Shown here in pieces: positions 22,336 to 31,121 of a stretch of 35,878 nt of DNA (position 1 is its first letter; each line of letters opens with the position of its first letter). This stretch comes from Flavobacteriales bacterium. Lineage in GTDB: Bacteria; Bacteroidota; Bacteroidia; Flavobacteriales_F; PHOS-HE28. The DNA lies in the NCBI GenBank assembly GCA_016788485.1, contig JAEUSV010000102.1:1-35878 (forward strand), written 5' to 3'. Below the pieces are notes generated by a model. It was not told where the DNA came from. It worked only from the letters and a program-made list of their open reading frames with translations, and did not search any database. Both the position numbers and the translations under genes were made by a program.

Positions 22336-24999
22336 TCAGTCCTGGCTGCCCCGCAACAGGGTCACATGACCCATCCCTTCAACGGCCGGGAACAGATGGC
22401 CCTCGGCCTTGTACTTGTACACGTAAACGCCGGTCATGGCCGCACCGGTGCCGTTCACGCTGCCGTCCCACGAGCGTTCGAAGTCGGTGGTGGCGAAGAT
22501 GAGCTCGCCCCAGCGGTCGTAGACCTCCAGCTCGAACCGTTCGATGTAATGACCGATGCCCTTCCAGGTCTCGTTGACCCCATCACCATCGGGCGTGAAG
22601 GCGTTCGGGAAATACAGGTGGGCCGGTGGCCGCAGGAGCACGCTATCAATGCCGACACAGCCGTGGATGGTGCGCACCTCCAGGGTCACCCAGTGCTCAT
22701 CGAGATCGAGATAGCTGTGCGTGATGTCGGGGTTGCGGTAGCGCGTGCCATCGCCCATGTCCCACAGGTGGAAGTTGCAGATGGGGAAGGTCGCCGCCTG
22801 GAGGAACCAGTCGTCCTGCCCGCGGTTGGTCACCTCGATGTCCACGGAGACGGGCTCGGGGGTCACGGTGACGGCATCGGAGAGCACGGCACCGCATTCA
22901 TCGATCACGTACACGGGGTAAGTGGTGGGCGCCAGGGGGGTCACCGGCATCTCGGGGTCGGTGAACTGCTGGTCGGGCCAGAACACGGTGTAGAAGCCGC
23001 TGCCGCCCGTCACGTCGGCGAAGAGCACCACCTGCTCGCCGTAGCAGATGGTGGTGTCGTTGGTGAGGCTCAGGCGGAAAGGCTCATAGATGGGCAGCAG
23101 GGTGAACACCGTGGTGTCGCCCTCATAGCCGCACTGGTCGTTGACGGTGATGGTGTAGGCGGCATCCGCAGGAACGGTGACGGTGACCGCATCGTTCTGC
23201 GAGAGCACCTGGCCCTGGCCATTGGTCCATTGATAGGTGTACACCCCATTGCCACCGACCACGTTGTCGACCTGCAGGGTCACGGTATCACCAGGACACA
23301 CCACGGTCACCCCGCTGGTGGTGATGTGGATCGGGGGCAGGGGCACGGTGCCCACCTGCACGGAATCGCTCACGCTCGTGCCGCAGCCCTCGGTGACGGT
23401 GGCCACGTAGTACACCGGGGGATCGGCCGCCGGCACGTTGATCGTCGGCGTCTGGCCCATCGGGTTGCCGTTCAGGCTCCAGCTGTACTGGTACACCCCG
23501 TTACCGCCGGTGGCGTTCAATACACCGATGGGACCCAGGCCCAGGCAATCGATGAGGGTATCGGGTGTCAGGGTGATCTGCAGGGGCGCGTACACCGGCA
23601 TGGTCACCACGATGCTGTCGCTCACCGGCACCACGCTGCAGGTGTCGCTCACCGTCAGGTAGTACGTGGTGGTGACCCCCGGAGAGACCGTGATGCTGGG
23701 CGTGCTGGCACCGGTGCTCCAATCGTAGGTGTAGTTGCCGGTGCCCCCGGCCACCAACGGGTTCAACAGGTAGCTCAGGCCGCACGCGCCATTGATGTCC
23801 GTGGTGTTCACCGTCAGGGGCGGCGGTGTGTCGATGTAGTAGGTGTACGTGTTGGTGATCTGCGTGCCGGAGCACACGATGTTCTGGGTGATGGTGATCG
23901 TGAGCGTTTCGATGCCATCGGCGTCGAGCGGCAGGGTCAGGTACACCGGGATCATCGTGTCCCCCGGCTGGTACAGCAGCTGGGTGGGCAGTGCGGGGAA
24001 ATAGTCCACGCCGGCCGTGGCCGTGCCTCCGATCACAACGTTCACCGTGTCGTACACGCCCGTATCGCCCATGCGGGTGAAGTCCAGCTCCACCATGCCG
24101 CAGCCCTCGAGCATGATGGTATCGTTCACCACGTTCACACCGCTGGCGAGGTCGGGGATCACCTGGCCGGTGCTGGTGAAACTGCCCGCCTTCAGGAAGA
24201 CGCCGCTGTCCACCGCCGTATCGTTCGCATCGCCCACCGCCAGCTTGATGTGGTAGGTGAGGCCGCAGGTGACCTGCGCACGCGCCGTGATCGTCACCGT
24301 ACGCCCATCGTACTGGATGTACATGGGGTTGGTGTTGAACGGCGCCGTGTTCCCGTCCCCGTTGTCGACGTAAAAGGTGCTGTTGGTGACGTTGTTCACC
24401 GTGCTGATCGCCACGGGGGAGGTGGTGTTCGGGATCAGCGCGATGTTGATGGCCCCGTTCGTGTAGGGCCCTGCGATGCCGGGGCCACTGAGGAAGAAGC
24501 CGAACACATCGTTGTAGCTCTGCACGAACTCCAGGAACTCGTCCGAGGCGAAGGTGAAGTCGAACTTGAGCGAGTCGCCGGTGGGCACGAAGTCGAACTC
24601 CACCACGGCGGCGTCGTTGATGTCGGTGACCGGTGCATTGCCGGTGGCCTGCGCCAAGGCCAGCAGGTCCGGGTCGCCCTGGCCATTGAAGCCACCGCCC
24701 ACCGTGATCCCCGACAGGTCATTGGGTCCGATGGCCTCGACCACATCGCCGGTGGCCAGGATCATGCCGCTGCCCATGCCCAGGTTCGTGGCCGTGCCGT
24801 CGAACTCCCCCACCTGCGCGGTGACGGTGTTCCCCGGGGCCCCGTTGAACGTGATGTTGCTGACGGACACCCCTTGGCCCAGCAACAGGTTCTGCACCAG
24901 CCAGGCCGGCGTCTGCGTGTTGGTCACCACCAACTGGCCATGGACCAATGCCGGCAACAAGGCAATGAGCATCAGCAGCTTGCGCATCGGGAAAGGCAT
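22336..24999 (-). CDS. Large secreted choice-of-anchor L protein with Ig-like repeats, PKD-like region and T9SS type B sorting domain (887 aa)
   Basis: Signal peptide MPFPMRKLLMLIALLPALVHGQ. The head domain is homologous to that of the gene downstream: LVQNLLLGQGVSVSNITFNGAPGN, GMILATGDVVEAIGPND, FTFASDEFLEF, NDVFGFFLSGPGIAGPYTNGAINIALIPNT, DSGVFLKAGSF. A Calx-beta-like region follows (MVELDFTRMGD, GGTATAGVDYFPALP). Several SprB-type repeats share the pattern GGxGxYxYxWSxG (GGTGNYTYDWSTGA, GGNGVYQYSWSLNG, GGNGVYTYQWTNGQ, GGSGFYTVFWPD). A PKD-like segment (FHLWDMGDGTRYRNPDITHSY) and the sorting domain (NAFTPDGDGVNETW, EVYDRWGELIFATTD, WDGSVNGTGAAMTGVYVYKYKAEG) complete it. The ATG at 24987 (MRKLLML) is a good alternative start given the promoter position. 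Likely an adhesin-like surface protein; partner unknown. Confidence 0.9.
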   Translation of the reverse strand: MPFPMRKLLMLIALLPALVHGQLVVTNTQTPAWLVQNLLLGQGVSVSNITFNGAPGNTVTAQVGEFDGTATNLGMGSGMILATGDVVEAIGPNDLSGITVGGGFNGQGDPDLLALAQATGNAPVTDINDAAVVEFDFVPTGDSLKFDFTFASDEFLEFVQSYNDVFGFFLSGPGIAGPYTNGAINIALIPNTTSPVAISTVNNVTNSTFYVDNGDGNTAPFNTNPMYIQYDGRTVTITARAQVTCGLTYHIKLAVGDANDTAVDSGVFLKAGSFTSTGQVIPDLASGVNVVNDTIMLEGCGMVELDFTRMGDTGVYDTVNVVIGGTATAGVDYFPALPTQLLYQPGDTMIPVYLTLPLDADGIETLTITITQNIVCSGTQITNTYTYYIDTPPPLTVNTTDINGACGLSYLLNPLVAGGTGNYTYDWSTGASTPSITVSPGVTTTYYLTVSDTCSVVPVSDSIVVTMPVYAPLQITLTPDTLIDCLGLGPIGVLNATGGNGVYQYSWSLNGNPMGQTPTINVPAADPPVYYVATVTEGCGTSVSDSVQVGTVPLPPIHITTSGVTVVCPGDTVTLQVDNVVGGNGVYTYQWTNGQGQVLSQNDAVTVTVPADAAYTITVNDQCGYEGDTTVFTLLPIYEPFRLSLTNDTTICYGEQVVLFADVTGGSGFYTVFWPDQQFTDPEMPVTPLAPTTYPVYVIDECGAVLSDAVTVTPEPVSVDIEVTNRGQDDWFLQAATFPICNFHLWDMGDGTRYRNPDITHSYLDLDEHWVTLEVRTIHGCVGIDSVLLRPPAHLYFPNAFTPDGDGVNETWKGIGHYIERFELEVYDRWGELIFATTDFERSWDGSVNGTGAAMTGVYVYKYKAEGHLFPAVEGMGHVTLLRGSQD

Positions 25000-25011
25000 G
25001 GTTTCGGTCCT

Positions 25012-25042
25012 GAAAATTAAGCAATTACAGACTTCACTCCAA
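25012..25042 (-). promoter_or_regulatory. Promoter candidate for the T9SS cargo pair
   Basis: On the minus strand TAATTTTC (25012-25019) matches TAnnTTTG with one mismatch, and TTG (25040-25042) lies exactly 20 bases upstream, as expected for the -33 element. The predicted start near 25006 favours translation from the ATG at 24987 rather than 24999. The spot is locally AT-richer than its surroundings. Confidence 0.5.
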
Positions 25043-25065
25043 TGACAGTCCGGCCGGCCCAAAGG

Positions 25066-25099
25066 TTGCCTCGCCCCTGCCCACCGCCCGTTATCTTCG
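25066..25099 (+). promoter_or_regulatory. Promoter candidate for the M20 dipeptidase
   Basis: TATCTTCG (25092-25099) differs from TAnnTTTG at one position, with TTG at 25066-25068, 23 bases upstream and slightly further than the usual ~20. The leader to the ATG at 25125 would be about 19 bases. It is divergent from the T9SS cargo promoter, sharing a 125-base intergenic region. Confidence 0.4.
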
Positions 25100-25124
25100 C
25101 CCTCCCCCTACCCGATACCCCCGC

Positions 25125-26504
25125 ATGTCAGCCATCGACACCTACGTGGAGTCCAACAAGGACCGTTTCCTCAGCGAACTGCTCGACCTGCTCCGCATCC
25201 CCAGCGTGAGCGCCGACCCCAAGTACAAGGCCGATGTGGCCCGGTGCGCCGAGGCGGTGAAGCAGCGCCTGGTGGAGGCCGGCGCCGACAAGGTGGAGGT
25301 GTGCCCCACCGCCGGCCACCCCATCGTGTACGGGGAGAAGATCGTGGACCCCGCCAAGCCGACCGTGCTGGTGTACGGCCACTACGACGTGCAGCCACCC
25401 GACCCCCTGGACCTCTGGCACAGCGGGCCCTTCGACCCGGTGATCAAGGACGGCATGATCTACGCACGTGGCAGCGCCGACGACAAGGGCCAGTTCTACA
25501 TGCACGTGAAGGCCTTCGAGGCCATGATGAAGAACGGCGGCCTGCCCTGCAACGTGAAGTTCATGATCGAGGGCGAGGAGGAGGTCGGCTCCGACAACCT
25601 GGGCGTGTTCGTGAAGAACAACAAGGCCCGGCTGAAGGCCGATGTGGTGCTGATCAGCGACACGGCCATGATCGCCAATGATGTGCCCAGCATCAACACC
25701 GGGCTGCGCGGCCTCAGCTACCTGGAGGTGGAGGTGACCGGCCCCAACCGCGACCTCCACAGCGGGGTCTACGGCGGCGCCGTGGCCAACCCCATCAACG
25801 TGCTCTGCGACATGATCAGCAGCCTGCACGACAAGGACCGCCGCATCACCATCCCCGGTTTCTACGACGCCGTGAAGGAGCTGAGCGCCGCCGAGCGCAC
25901 GGCGCTCGCCGAGGCCCCCTTCGACCTGGAGGCCTACAAGAAGGACCTGGGCGTGAACGATGTGCTCGGCGAGAAGGGCTATACCAGCGAGGAGCGCAGC
26001 AGCATCCGCCCCACGCTTGATGTGAACGGCATCTGGGGCGGCTACATCGGCGAGGGCGCCAAGACCGTGCTGCCCTCCAAGGCCTTCGCCAAGATCAGCA
26101 TGCGCCTGGTGCCCGACCAGAAGAGCGAGGCCATCACCAAGCTCTTCAAGGACCACTTCGAACGCATCGCGCCCCCCAGCGTGAAGGTGGAGGTGCGCCC
26201 GCACCACGGTGGCGAGGCGGCGGTCACCCCGATCGACTCCCCCGCCTACCTCGCGGCCGCCAAGGCCATGGAGGAGACCTTCGGCAGGAAGCCCATCCCC
26301 ACCCGCGGTGGCGGCAGCATCCCCATCGTGGCCCTGTTCGAGACGGAGCTCGGGCTGAAGACGGTGCTCTTCGGTTTCGGCCTCGACTCGGACAACATCC
26401 ACAGCCCCAACGAGAAGTACGGGGTGTTCAACTACCTCATCGGCATCCGCACCATCCCGCGCTTCTTCCAGCACTACGCGGCGATGATGGGCGGCAAGGC
26501 CTGA
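25125..26504 (+). CDS. M20-family metallopeptidase (dipeptidase, CNDP/ArgE-DapE superfamily, 459 aa)
   Basis: Zn-dependent hydrolase, probably of dipeptides or peptide fragments, predicted cytoplasmic because no signal peptide is present. Metal ligands and catalytic residues are in place: VYGHYDVQPPDPLDLW (His86, catalytic Asp88), SADDKGQ (bridging Asp119), IEGEEEVGSDNLG (general base Glu151 and ligand Glu152), ISDT with Asp179, and a C-terminal DNIHSPNEKY providing the last His. The dimerisation lid includes the conserved DLHSGVYGGAVANP segment. Length and order of motifs match the M20 dipeptidases of the carnosinase-like group common in Bacteroidota. Substrate specificity cannot be read from sequence. 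It is followed after 25 bases by the LEA2-like lipoprotein gene and may be co-transcribed with it. Confidence 0.95.
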   Translation: MSAIDTYVESNKDRFLSELLDLLRIPSVSADPKYKADVARCAEAVKQRLVEAGADKVEVCPTAGHPIVYGEKIVDPAKPTVLVYGHYDVQPPDPLDLWHSGPFDPVIKDGMIYARGSADDKGQFYMHVKAFEAMMKNGGLPCNVKFMIEGEEEVGSDNLGVFVKNNKARLKADVVLISDTAMIANDVPSINTGLRGLSYLEVEVTGPNRDLHSGVYGGAVANPINVLCDMISSLHDKDRRITIPGFYDAVKELSAAERTALAEAPFDLEAYKKDLGVNDVLGEKGYTSEERSSIRPTLDVNGIWGGYIGEGAKTVLPSKAFAKISMRLVPDQKSEAITKLFKDHFERIAPPSVKVEVRPHHGGEAAVTPIDSPAYLAAAKAMEETFGRKPIPTRGGGSIPIVALFETELGLKTVLFGFGLDSDNIHSPNEKYGVFNYLIGIRTIPRFFQHYAAMMGGKA

Positions 26505-26529
26505 ACACGGCACGGGATCCGCAGGGGCC

Positions 26530-26997
26530 ATGGGCATGCGCACGCACATCGCCCTTACCGCCGCACTGTCGTTGACCCTGCTCACGGGCTGCCTTTCGTA
26601 CCGCGACGTGGAGCTGCGGGGGGTGGAGGATGTGCAGGTGCTGAGTCTGGACAAGGGCGGCATCGCGCTGCGCGTGCTGGCCACGGTGCACAACCCCAAC
26701 GGCTACCGCATCCAGGTGAAGGAGCCCGACGTGGACCTCTTCATGGACGGCACTTACGTGGGCAAGGCCACGCTCGACAGCACCATCACCCTCGACAAGC
26801 GCAGCACCCGCACCTATAGCGTGCCGCTGCACGCCGACCTGTCCGCCGGCGGCGCCACCGGGGCCTTGGTGTTGCTGGGCGCGGCCTTGAAGGGCGAAGT
26901 GCTGCTGGGGGCCAAGGGCACCGTCACCGGCAAGGCCTTCCTGGTCAGCAAACGCTTCCCCTTCGAGCTGGAACAGCGCGTGGACCTCAACGAGTGA
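26530..26997 (+). CDS. LEA type 2-like lipoprotein (155 aa)
   Basis: Lipoprotein signal with a clear lipobox, LLTGC, Cys21. The mature ~130 residues form one LEA2/WHy-like beta-sandwich: the core shows [49 protein letters not shown], where VHNPN and [13 protein letters not shown] match the conserved Asn-Pro-Asn motif and the following strand of this fold. Such single-domain lipoproteins occur widely in Bacteroidota with no known function; stress or envelope roles are guesses. An ATG at 26536 is an equally possible start (two residues shorter). Its 3' end overlaps the convergent membrane-protein gene by 11 bases. Confidence 0.82.
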   Translation: MGMRTHIALTAALSLTLLTGCLSYRDVELRGVEDVQVLSLDKGGIALRVLATVHNPNGYRIQVKEPDVDLFMDGTYVGKATLDSTITLDKRSTRTYSVPLHADLSAGGATGALVLLGAALKGEVLLGAKGTVTGKAFLVSKRFPFELEQRVDLNE

Positions 26998-27565
26998 GCT
27001 CGTTCGTGCGCAGCAGCTGCGCGGGCTCCCAGGCGTCGATCACCGCATAGCCCAAGGCGCCGGGCGCCAGCCGCAGTACCGGTCCCATCACGTAGCCCTT
27101 CAGCCGCTCCTCGGATGTGAGCTGCCCCGCCATGGTCGCCAGGTCCCGGTTGGGGAGCAGCTCGCCCGTGGCGCGCCAGTGCGCGAGGAACTCCTGCCGC
27201 GAGGGGTCGCCGCGCATCACATAGGTGACCGGCTCCCCGTGGAACAGGAAGTTCACCCACAACAGGGTGCTGAAGAGAAAGGGGCCCACGGCGAGCAGGT
27301 TGAACATGAACCACTCGAAGCGCTCCATGCCCAACGCCAGCCCCGAGCGCATGTACGGCAGCAGGTTGCCGGCGAAGGAGAACAGCGCCAGCCAGCGGAA
27401 CATCGCCGAGAAGGTGATCAGCGTGACGAGCTGGCCGGTCCAGAAGGTGGCGATGAAGGTGAGCAGCCCGAAGGCCATGAGGGTGCCTGGCCACGACTGC
27501 TCACGCGCCTTGCGCACGGTCCGTTGTTGAAGCACGTCCCAACCGCTTCCCCCAAGGCGCTCCAT
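26987..27565 (-). CDS. Uncharacterised integral membrane protein (192 aa)
   Basis: A basic cytoplasmic start ([15 protein letters not shown]) precedes a hydrophobic segment (about residues 29-53, [25 protein letters not shown]), then further helices around [14 protein letters not shown] and [23 protein letters not shown]. The C-terminal ~90 residues are mostly soluble ([23 protein letters not shown] and onward). I recognise no family. Start choice: the ATG at 27565 includes the basic flank that normally precedes the first helix; the ATG at 27478 would start inside that helix. It is divergent from the thioredoxin-domain lipoprotein, with only 21 bases between starts, and convergent with the LEA2-like gene, overlapping it by 11 bases. 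Confidence 0.7.
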   Translation of the reverse strand: MERLGGSGWDVLQQRTVRKAREQSWPGTLMAFGLLTFIATFWTGQLVTLITFSAMFRWLALFSFAGNLLPYMRSGLALGMERFEWFMFNLLAVGPFLFSTLLWVNFLFHGEPVTYVMRGDPSRQEFLAHWRATGELLPNRDLATMAGQLTSEERLKGYVMGPVLRLAPGALGYAVIDAWEPAQLLRTNELTR

Positions 27566-27586
27566 GTGTCCGTTACTTTGATCGCG

Positions 27587-29707
27587 ATGCCCACGCCACA
27601 GCGATTGCTGGCCGCCAGTACCCTCTGGATGGTCCTGTGTTCCGGCGGATGCCGCACCGGTGGCGAACGCGGCGACGGCCCCACGCAAGATACCATGCAC
27701 GCCCACACCAACCGGCTGGCGGATGAATCCAGCCCCTACCTGCTGCAGCACGCGCACAACCCCGTCGACTGGTACCCGTGGGGCGAGGAGGCCTTCGCCA
27801 AGGCCCGGGCCGAGAACAAGCTCGTGCTGGTGAGCGTGGGCTACAGCAGCTGCCACTGGTGCCATGTGATGGAGCGCGAGTGCTTCGAGAACGACAGCAT
27901 CGCCGCGCTCATGAACGAGCACTACGTGTGCATCAAGGTCGACCGCGAGGAACGGCCCGATGTGGACCAGGTGTACATGACCGCCGTGCAGCTCATGACC
28001 CAGCGCGGGGGCTGGCCGCTCAATTGCTTCACGCTGCCCGACGGGCGCCCCGTGTACGGCGGCACCTACTTCCCGCCGCAGCAATGGACCCAGGTGCTGC
28101 AGGACCTGCACACCACCTGGACCAAGGACCCCGGAAAGGTGCGCACCTACGCCGAGCGCCTCCACCAGGGCGTGCTCGGGGCCGAGCTCGTGCACGTGAA
28201 CGAGGAGCCGCCCGCCTTCACAAGGCGCGACCTCGACGAGCTCGTCGCCGCGTGGGACAGCACCTTCGACAACGACCACGGCGGGCCCGACCGAGCGCCC
28301 AAGTTCCCCATGCCCAACAACTACCAGTTCCTGCTGAAGCAGGCCTGGATCACCGATGATGCCGCGCTGCGCAGGCACGTGGAGCTCACGCTGGACAAGA
28401 TGGCCCTCGGCGGCATCCGCGACCAGGTGGGCGGCGGCTTCGCGCGCTACAGCGTGGACGTGCTGTGGAAGGTGCCGCACTTCGAGAAGATGCTCTACGA
28501 CAACGCCCAGCTGATATCGCTCTACAGCCAGGCGTACCAGGCGTTCCACCACGAGGAGTACCGGCGCGTGGTGGAGAGCACCATCGCCTTCCTGGAACGC
28601 GAGATGCGCTCGGAGGAGGGCGCGTTCTACAGCGCGCTCGACGCCGACAGCGAAGGCGAGGAAGGCCTGTTCTACGTGTGGACCAAGGCCGAGCTCGAAC
28701 AGGTGCTGGGGCCCGATGCCGCGCTGGCCATCGACTACTACAACGTCGGTGGAAAGGGGCTCTGGGAGCACGACCGGAACATCCTGCTCCGCACGAAGGA
28801 CGACGTGCGGTTCGCGCGCGAGCGCGGCCTCAACGACGTGGAGCTGCGGAGGTCCATCGACAGCATCAACGCGAAGCTGCTCGCCGCCCGCGCCAAGCGT
28901 GTCCGCCCCGGCCTCGACGACAAGTCGCTCACCAGCTGGAACGCCCTGATGGTGCAGGGCTATTGCGATGCGCATGAGGTGTTCGGCCGGGCGGAGTGGC
29001 TCGCACAGGCGCGCCGCACCATGGAGCTGATCCTCACGAAGTGCCGCCGCCCCGATGGCGGATTATGGCACAGCTACAAGGCGGGCAAGGCCTCGATCAA
29101 CGGCTACCTCGAGGACTACAGCTTCACCATCGAGGCCCTGCTCGCGCTGTACGGGGTCACCTTCGAGGAACGCTGGCTTCAGGAGGCCCGCAAGCTGGCC
29201 GACCACGCCATCGCGCATTTCCATACCGAGGGCGAGGCGCTGTTCCACTTCACCAGCGACCAGGACCCGCCATTGATCGCGCGGAAGGCCGAGGTCACCG
29301 ACAACGTGATCCCCGCCAGCAACAGCAGCATGGCCAAGGGGCTCTTCCAGCTGGGCCACCTCTTCGATGACGCCCGCTACATCAAGCTGGCCACCGGCAT
29401 GCTCAACAACGTGAAGCCGCAGATGCGGAGCTATCCGGCAGGCTACAGCAACTGGGCGCAGCTCATGCTCATGCACGTGCATCCGTTGTACGAGATCGCC
29501 ATCACCGGGCCGGAGGCGCTCGCGCGGCGTGCCGGTTTCGCCGGGCACTACATCCCCAACCGCATGTTCCTGGGCACACCCGGCACGAGCGCGCTGCCTC
29601 TGCTCGAGGGCAAGAGCACCGGCGCAACCACCATCTACGTGTGCGTGGAGAAAAGCTGCCGCATGCCGGTGGGCACCGTGAACGAAGCCATCGGCCAGCT
29701 GCGATGA
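27587..29707 (+). CDS. YyaL/DsbH-type thioredoxin-domain protein, predicted lipoprotein (706 aa)
   Basis: The N-terminal ~35 residues look like a lipoprotein signal ([22 protein letters not shown], Cys22). Then comes the DUF255/thioredoxin DsbH domain, opening with the family hallmark [24 protein letters not shown] (42-65) and a CxxC active site, [10 protein letters not shown] (Cys89, Cys92), followed by [30 protein letters not shown]. The remaining ~500 residues form an (alpha/alpha)6-type barrel related to N-acylglucosamine epimerases ([60 protein letters not shown]). The biochemical role of YyaL/SPATA20 proteins is unresolved. TTACTTTG, one mismatch from the -7 box, at 27573-27580 would place transcription start almost at the ATG, so an internal start at 27695 remains possible. 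The stop overlaps the next start (ATGA). Confidence 0.88.
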   Translation: MPTPQRLLAASTLWMVLCSGGCRTGGERGDGPTQDTMHAHTNRLADESSPYLLQHAHNPVDWYPWGEEAFAKARAENKLVLVSVGYSSCHWCHVMERECFENDSIAALMNEHYVCIKVDREERPDVDQVYMTAVQLMTQRGGWPLNCFTLPDGRPVYGGTYFPPQQWTQVLQDLHTTWTKDPGKVRTYAERLHQGVLGAELVHVNEEPPAFTRRDLDELVAAWDSTFDNDHGGPDRAPKFPMPNNYQFLLKQAWITDDAALRRHVELTLDKMALGGIRDQVGGGFARYSVDVLWKVPHFEKMLYDNAQLISLYSQAYQAFHHEEYRRVVESTIAFLEREMRSEEGAFYSALDADSEGEEGLFYVWTKAELEQVLGPDAALAIDYYNVGGKGLWEHDRNILLRTKDDVRFARERGLNDVELRRSIDSINAKLLAARAKRVRPGLDDKSLTSWNALMVQGYCDAHEVFGRAEWLAQARRTMELILTKCRRPDGGLWHSYKAGKASINGYLEDYSFTIEALLALYGVTFEERWLQEARKLADHAIAHFHTEGEALFHFTSDQDPPLIARKAEVTDNVIPASNSSMAKGLFQLGHLFDDARYIKLATGMLNNVKPQMRSYPAGYSNWAQLMLMHVHPLYEIAITGPEALARRAGFAGHYIPNRMFLGTPGTSALPLLEGKSTGATTIYVCVEKSCRMPVGTVNEAIGQLR

Positions 29708-30600
29708 GGAAGACCTTGATGCTGGCCGCGCTCCTCGCCGGCCTCGTTACACAGGCCCAGCAGCTGCTCGTACCCGCTGAGGCCGAACTGCCCGAGGACC
29801 TCGTGTTCAACCCGGTCTTCATGGCGCGCCACGGCATACGCTCCATCAGCGGCAAGCAGATGGTGAAGCGTGAGGGGCGACCCATGGTGGAGAAGAGCGA
29901 GAAGCACCTGTACCGCTTCGACGAGCAGGGCCGCCTGGTCTACAGCAACACCAGCTTCGGCCGGCCCGGCTCGGGCCTCGACACCGCGTCGGTGGGCTAC
30001 TTCCACGATGCGCAGGGGCGCCTGGTGCAGCGCCTGCGCAACGACCTTTCGGGCCACTTCGCCTACGAGAGCACCTACGACACCGACGGCCGGATCGTGC
30101 GCCGCGCCTATGTGCGCATCGAGAACACCGGTCCCGACCGCTATCACCTGGTGCCCGGCAACCGCACCGTGATCAGCGACGAGCAGCTCGGCTGGCAGGA
30201 GTTGAACGACACCGCCATGCGCTGCACCTGGCGGAACGAGCTCGGGCTACCGTACCGCGAACAGGTCTACAGCCGCGACAGGCTGGGCTACCTGCGCACC
30301 ATCGAGGACCGCTACCTCGTCACCGGGCGGCGCGGACGGATCACCTTCAACTACGACGAAAAGGGCCGCCTTGCCGAACGCATCGACCAGCCCGACCTGC
30401 GCAGCCCATCCACCGACCGGCGCACCTGGCGTTACGACGCGGTGGGCAACATCACTTATGCGGAACGGTGGCACGATGATCGCTTGCGCAGCCATGACGA
30501 GTACCTGTACGAAGAGGACACCCTGTGGCTGAAGGCACTGCTCACCAAGGACGAGGAGACCGGCCTGATCCACGTGGTGCGATACACCACCGAACGCTGA
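29704..30600 (+). CDS. Exported YD/RHS-like repeat protein (298 aa)
   Basis: Signal peptide [20 protein letters not shown] (cleavage near residue 19). The mature part contains at least five irregular copies of the RHS-type motif aromatic-D-x-x-[55 protein letters not shown] and [14 protein letters not shown]. In large Rhs/Tc proteins such repeats build a shell; at under 300 residues and without a toxin or conserved core domain, this is only a short relative. The frame upstream of 29704 lies inside the YyaL-like gene. The ATG overlaps that gene's stop by four bases, and the stop shares a base with the following start, so all three genes are translationally coupled. Confidence 0.8.
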   Translation: MRKTLMLAALLAGLVTQAQQLLVPAEAELPEDLVFNPVFMARHGIRSISGKQMVKREGRPMVEKSEKHLYRFDEQGRLVYSNTSFGRPGSGLDTASVGYFHDAQGRLVQRLRNDLSGHFAYESTYDTDGRIVRRAYVRIENTGPDRYHLVPGNRTVISDEQLGWQELNDTAMRCTWRNELGLPYREQVYSRDRLGYLRTIEDRYLVTGRRGRITFNYDEKGRLAERIDQPDLRSPSTDRRTWRYDAVGNITYAERWHDDRLRSHDEYLYEEDTLWLKALLTKDEETGLIHVVRYTTER

Positions 30601-31121
30601 TGCGCCTGCCCGCCACCCTCCTGCTCTACGCTGCCCTGTCGCTCGCCGGCATGGCCCAGACGGCCGTGCTCCAATGGGCCTATGGTCCCTTCGCCACACC
30701 CGGCGATGCCGCCTTCATCGTGGAAGGCGATCCCAGGTCCGGCGGAGCGCGCATCCACCAGGCCTGCGGCCCCTTCGCCACCAAGGGTCCCTGCCTCTAC
30801 GTGATCCAGGGCGACCAGGTGTTCCACAGTGCGGACCCGTACGGCGCGCGTGGCTCGGCCGCGTTCGTGGCCGAAGGCGACCGACTGCTCCGCTGCTCCG
30901 GTCCGTTCTGTACCAAGGGCAGCTGCGCGTTGATCGTGGAGGGCAACAAGGTGTTCCGTGCGGACGGCAGCTTCTGCAACCGGCAGGAGGGCGCGTTCGT
31001 GCTCGAGGGCAACACCGTTCACCTGGGCGAGGGCACCTTCTGCCAGAAGGGCGATGCGATCCTCGTAGTGCGGGGGGACGTGCCGATGATCGCGCTGCTC
31101 ACCGTGCTGGCGAACCTCTAG
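30600..31121 (+). CDS. Exported 22-residue tandem-repeat protein (173 aa), unrecognised family
   Basis: After a signal peptide ([20 protein letters not shown]) the protein is almost entirely tandem repeats. Units begin at about residues 29, 57, 79, 101, 123 and 145, with the last four exactly 22 residues apart. The pattern is GPFxTKGxxAxVVEGDxVFxxD: for instance GPFATPGDAAFIVEGD, GPFATKGPCLYVIQGD, YGARGSAAFVAEGD, GPFCTKGSCALIVEGN, GSFCNRQEGAFVLEGN and GTFCQKGDAILVVRGD. Each unit predicts two short beta-strands joined by turns, as in a beta-solenoid or propeller blade. Seven cysteines lie in the mature part, so disulfides are possible. I recognise no family. The start overlaps the preceding stop (TGATG), and the stop overlaps the convergent tsaB stop in CTAG. 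Confidence 0.78.
   Translation: MRLPATLLLYAALSLAGMAQTAVLQWAYGPFATPGDAAFIVEGDPRSGGARIHQACGPFATKGPCLYVIQGDQVFHSADPYGARGSAAFVAEGDRLLRCSGPFCTKGSCALIVEGNKVFRADGSFCNRQEGAFVLEGNTVHLGEGTFCQKGDAILVVRGDVPMIALLTVLANL

Noticed and set aside
22336..24999. Regular GG-x-G-x-Y repeats in the large T9SS protein as a DNA tandem repeat or CRISPR
   Set aside because: The repeats are diverged protein Ig-like units about 70-90 residues apart, not DNA repeats with spacers.
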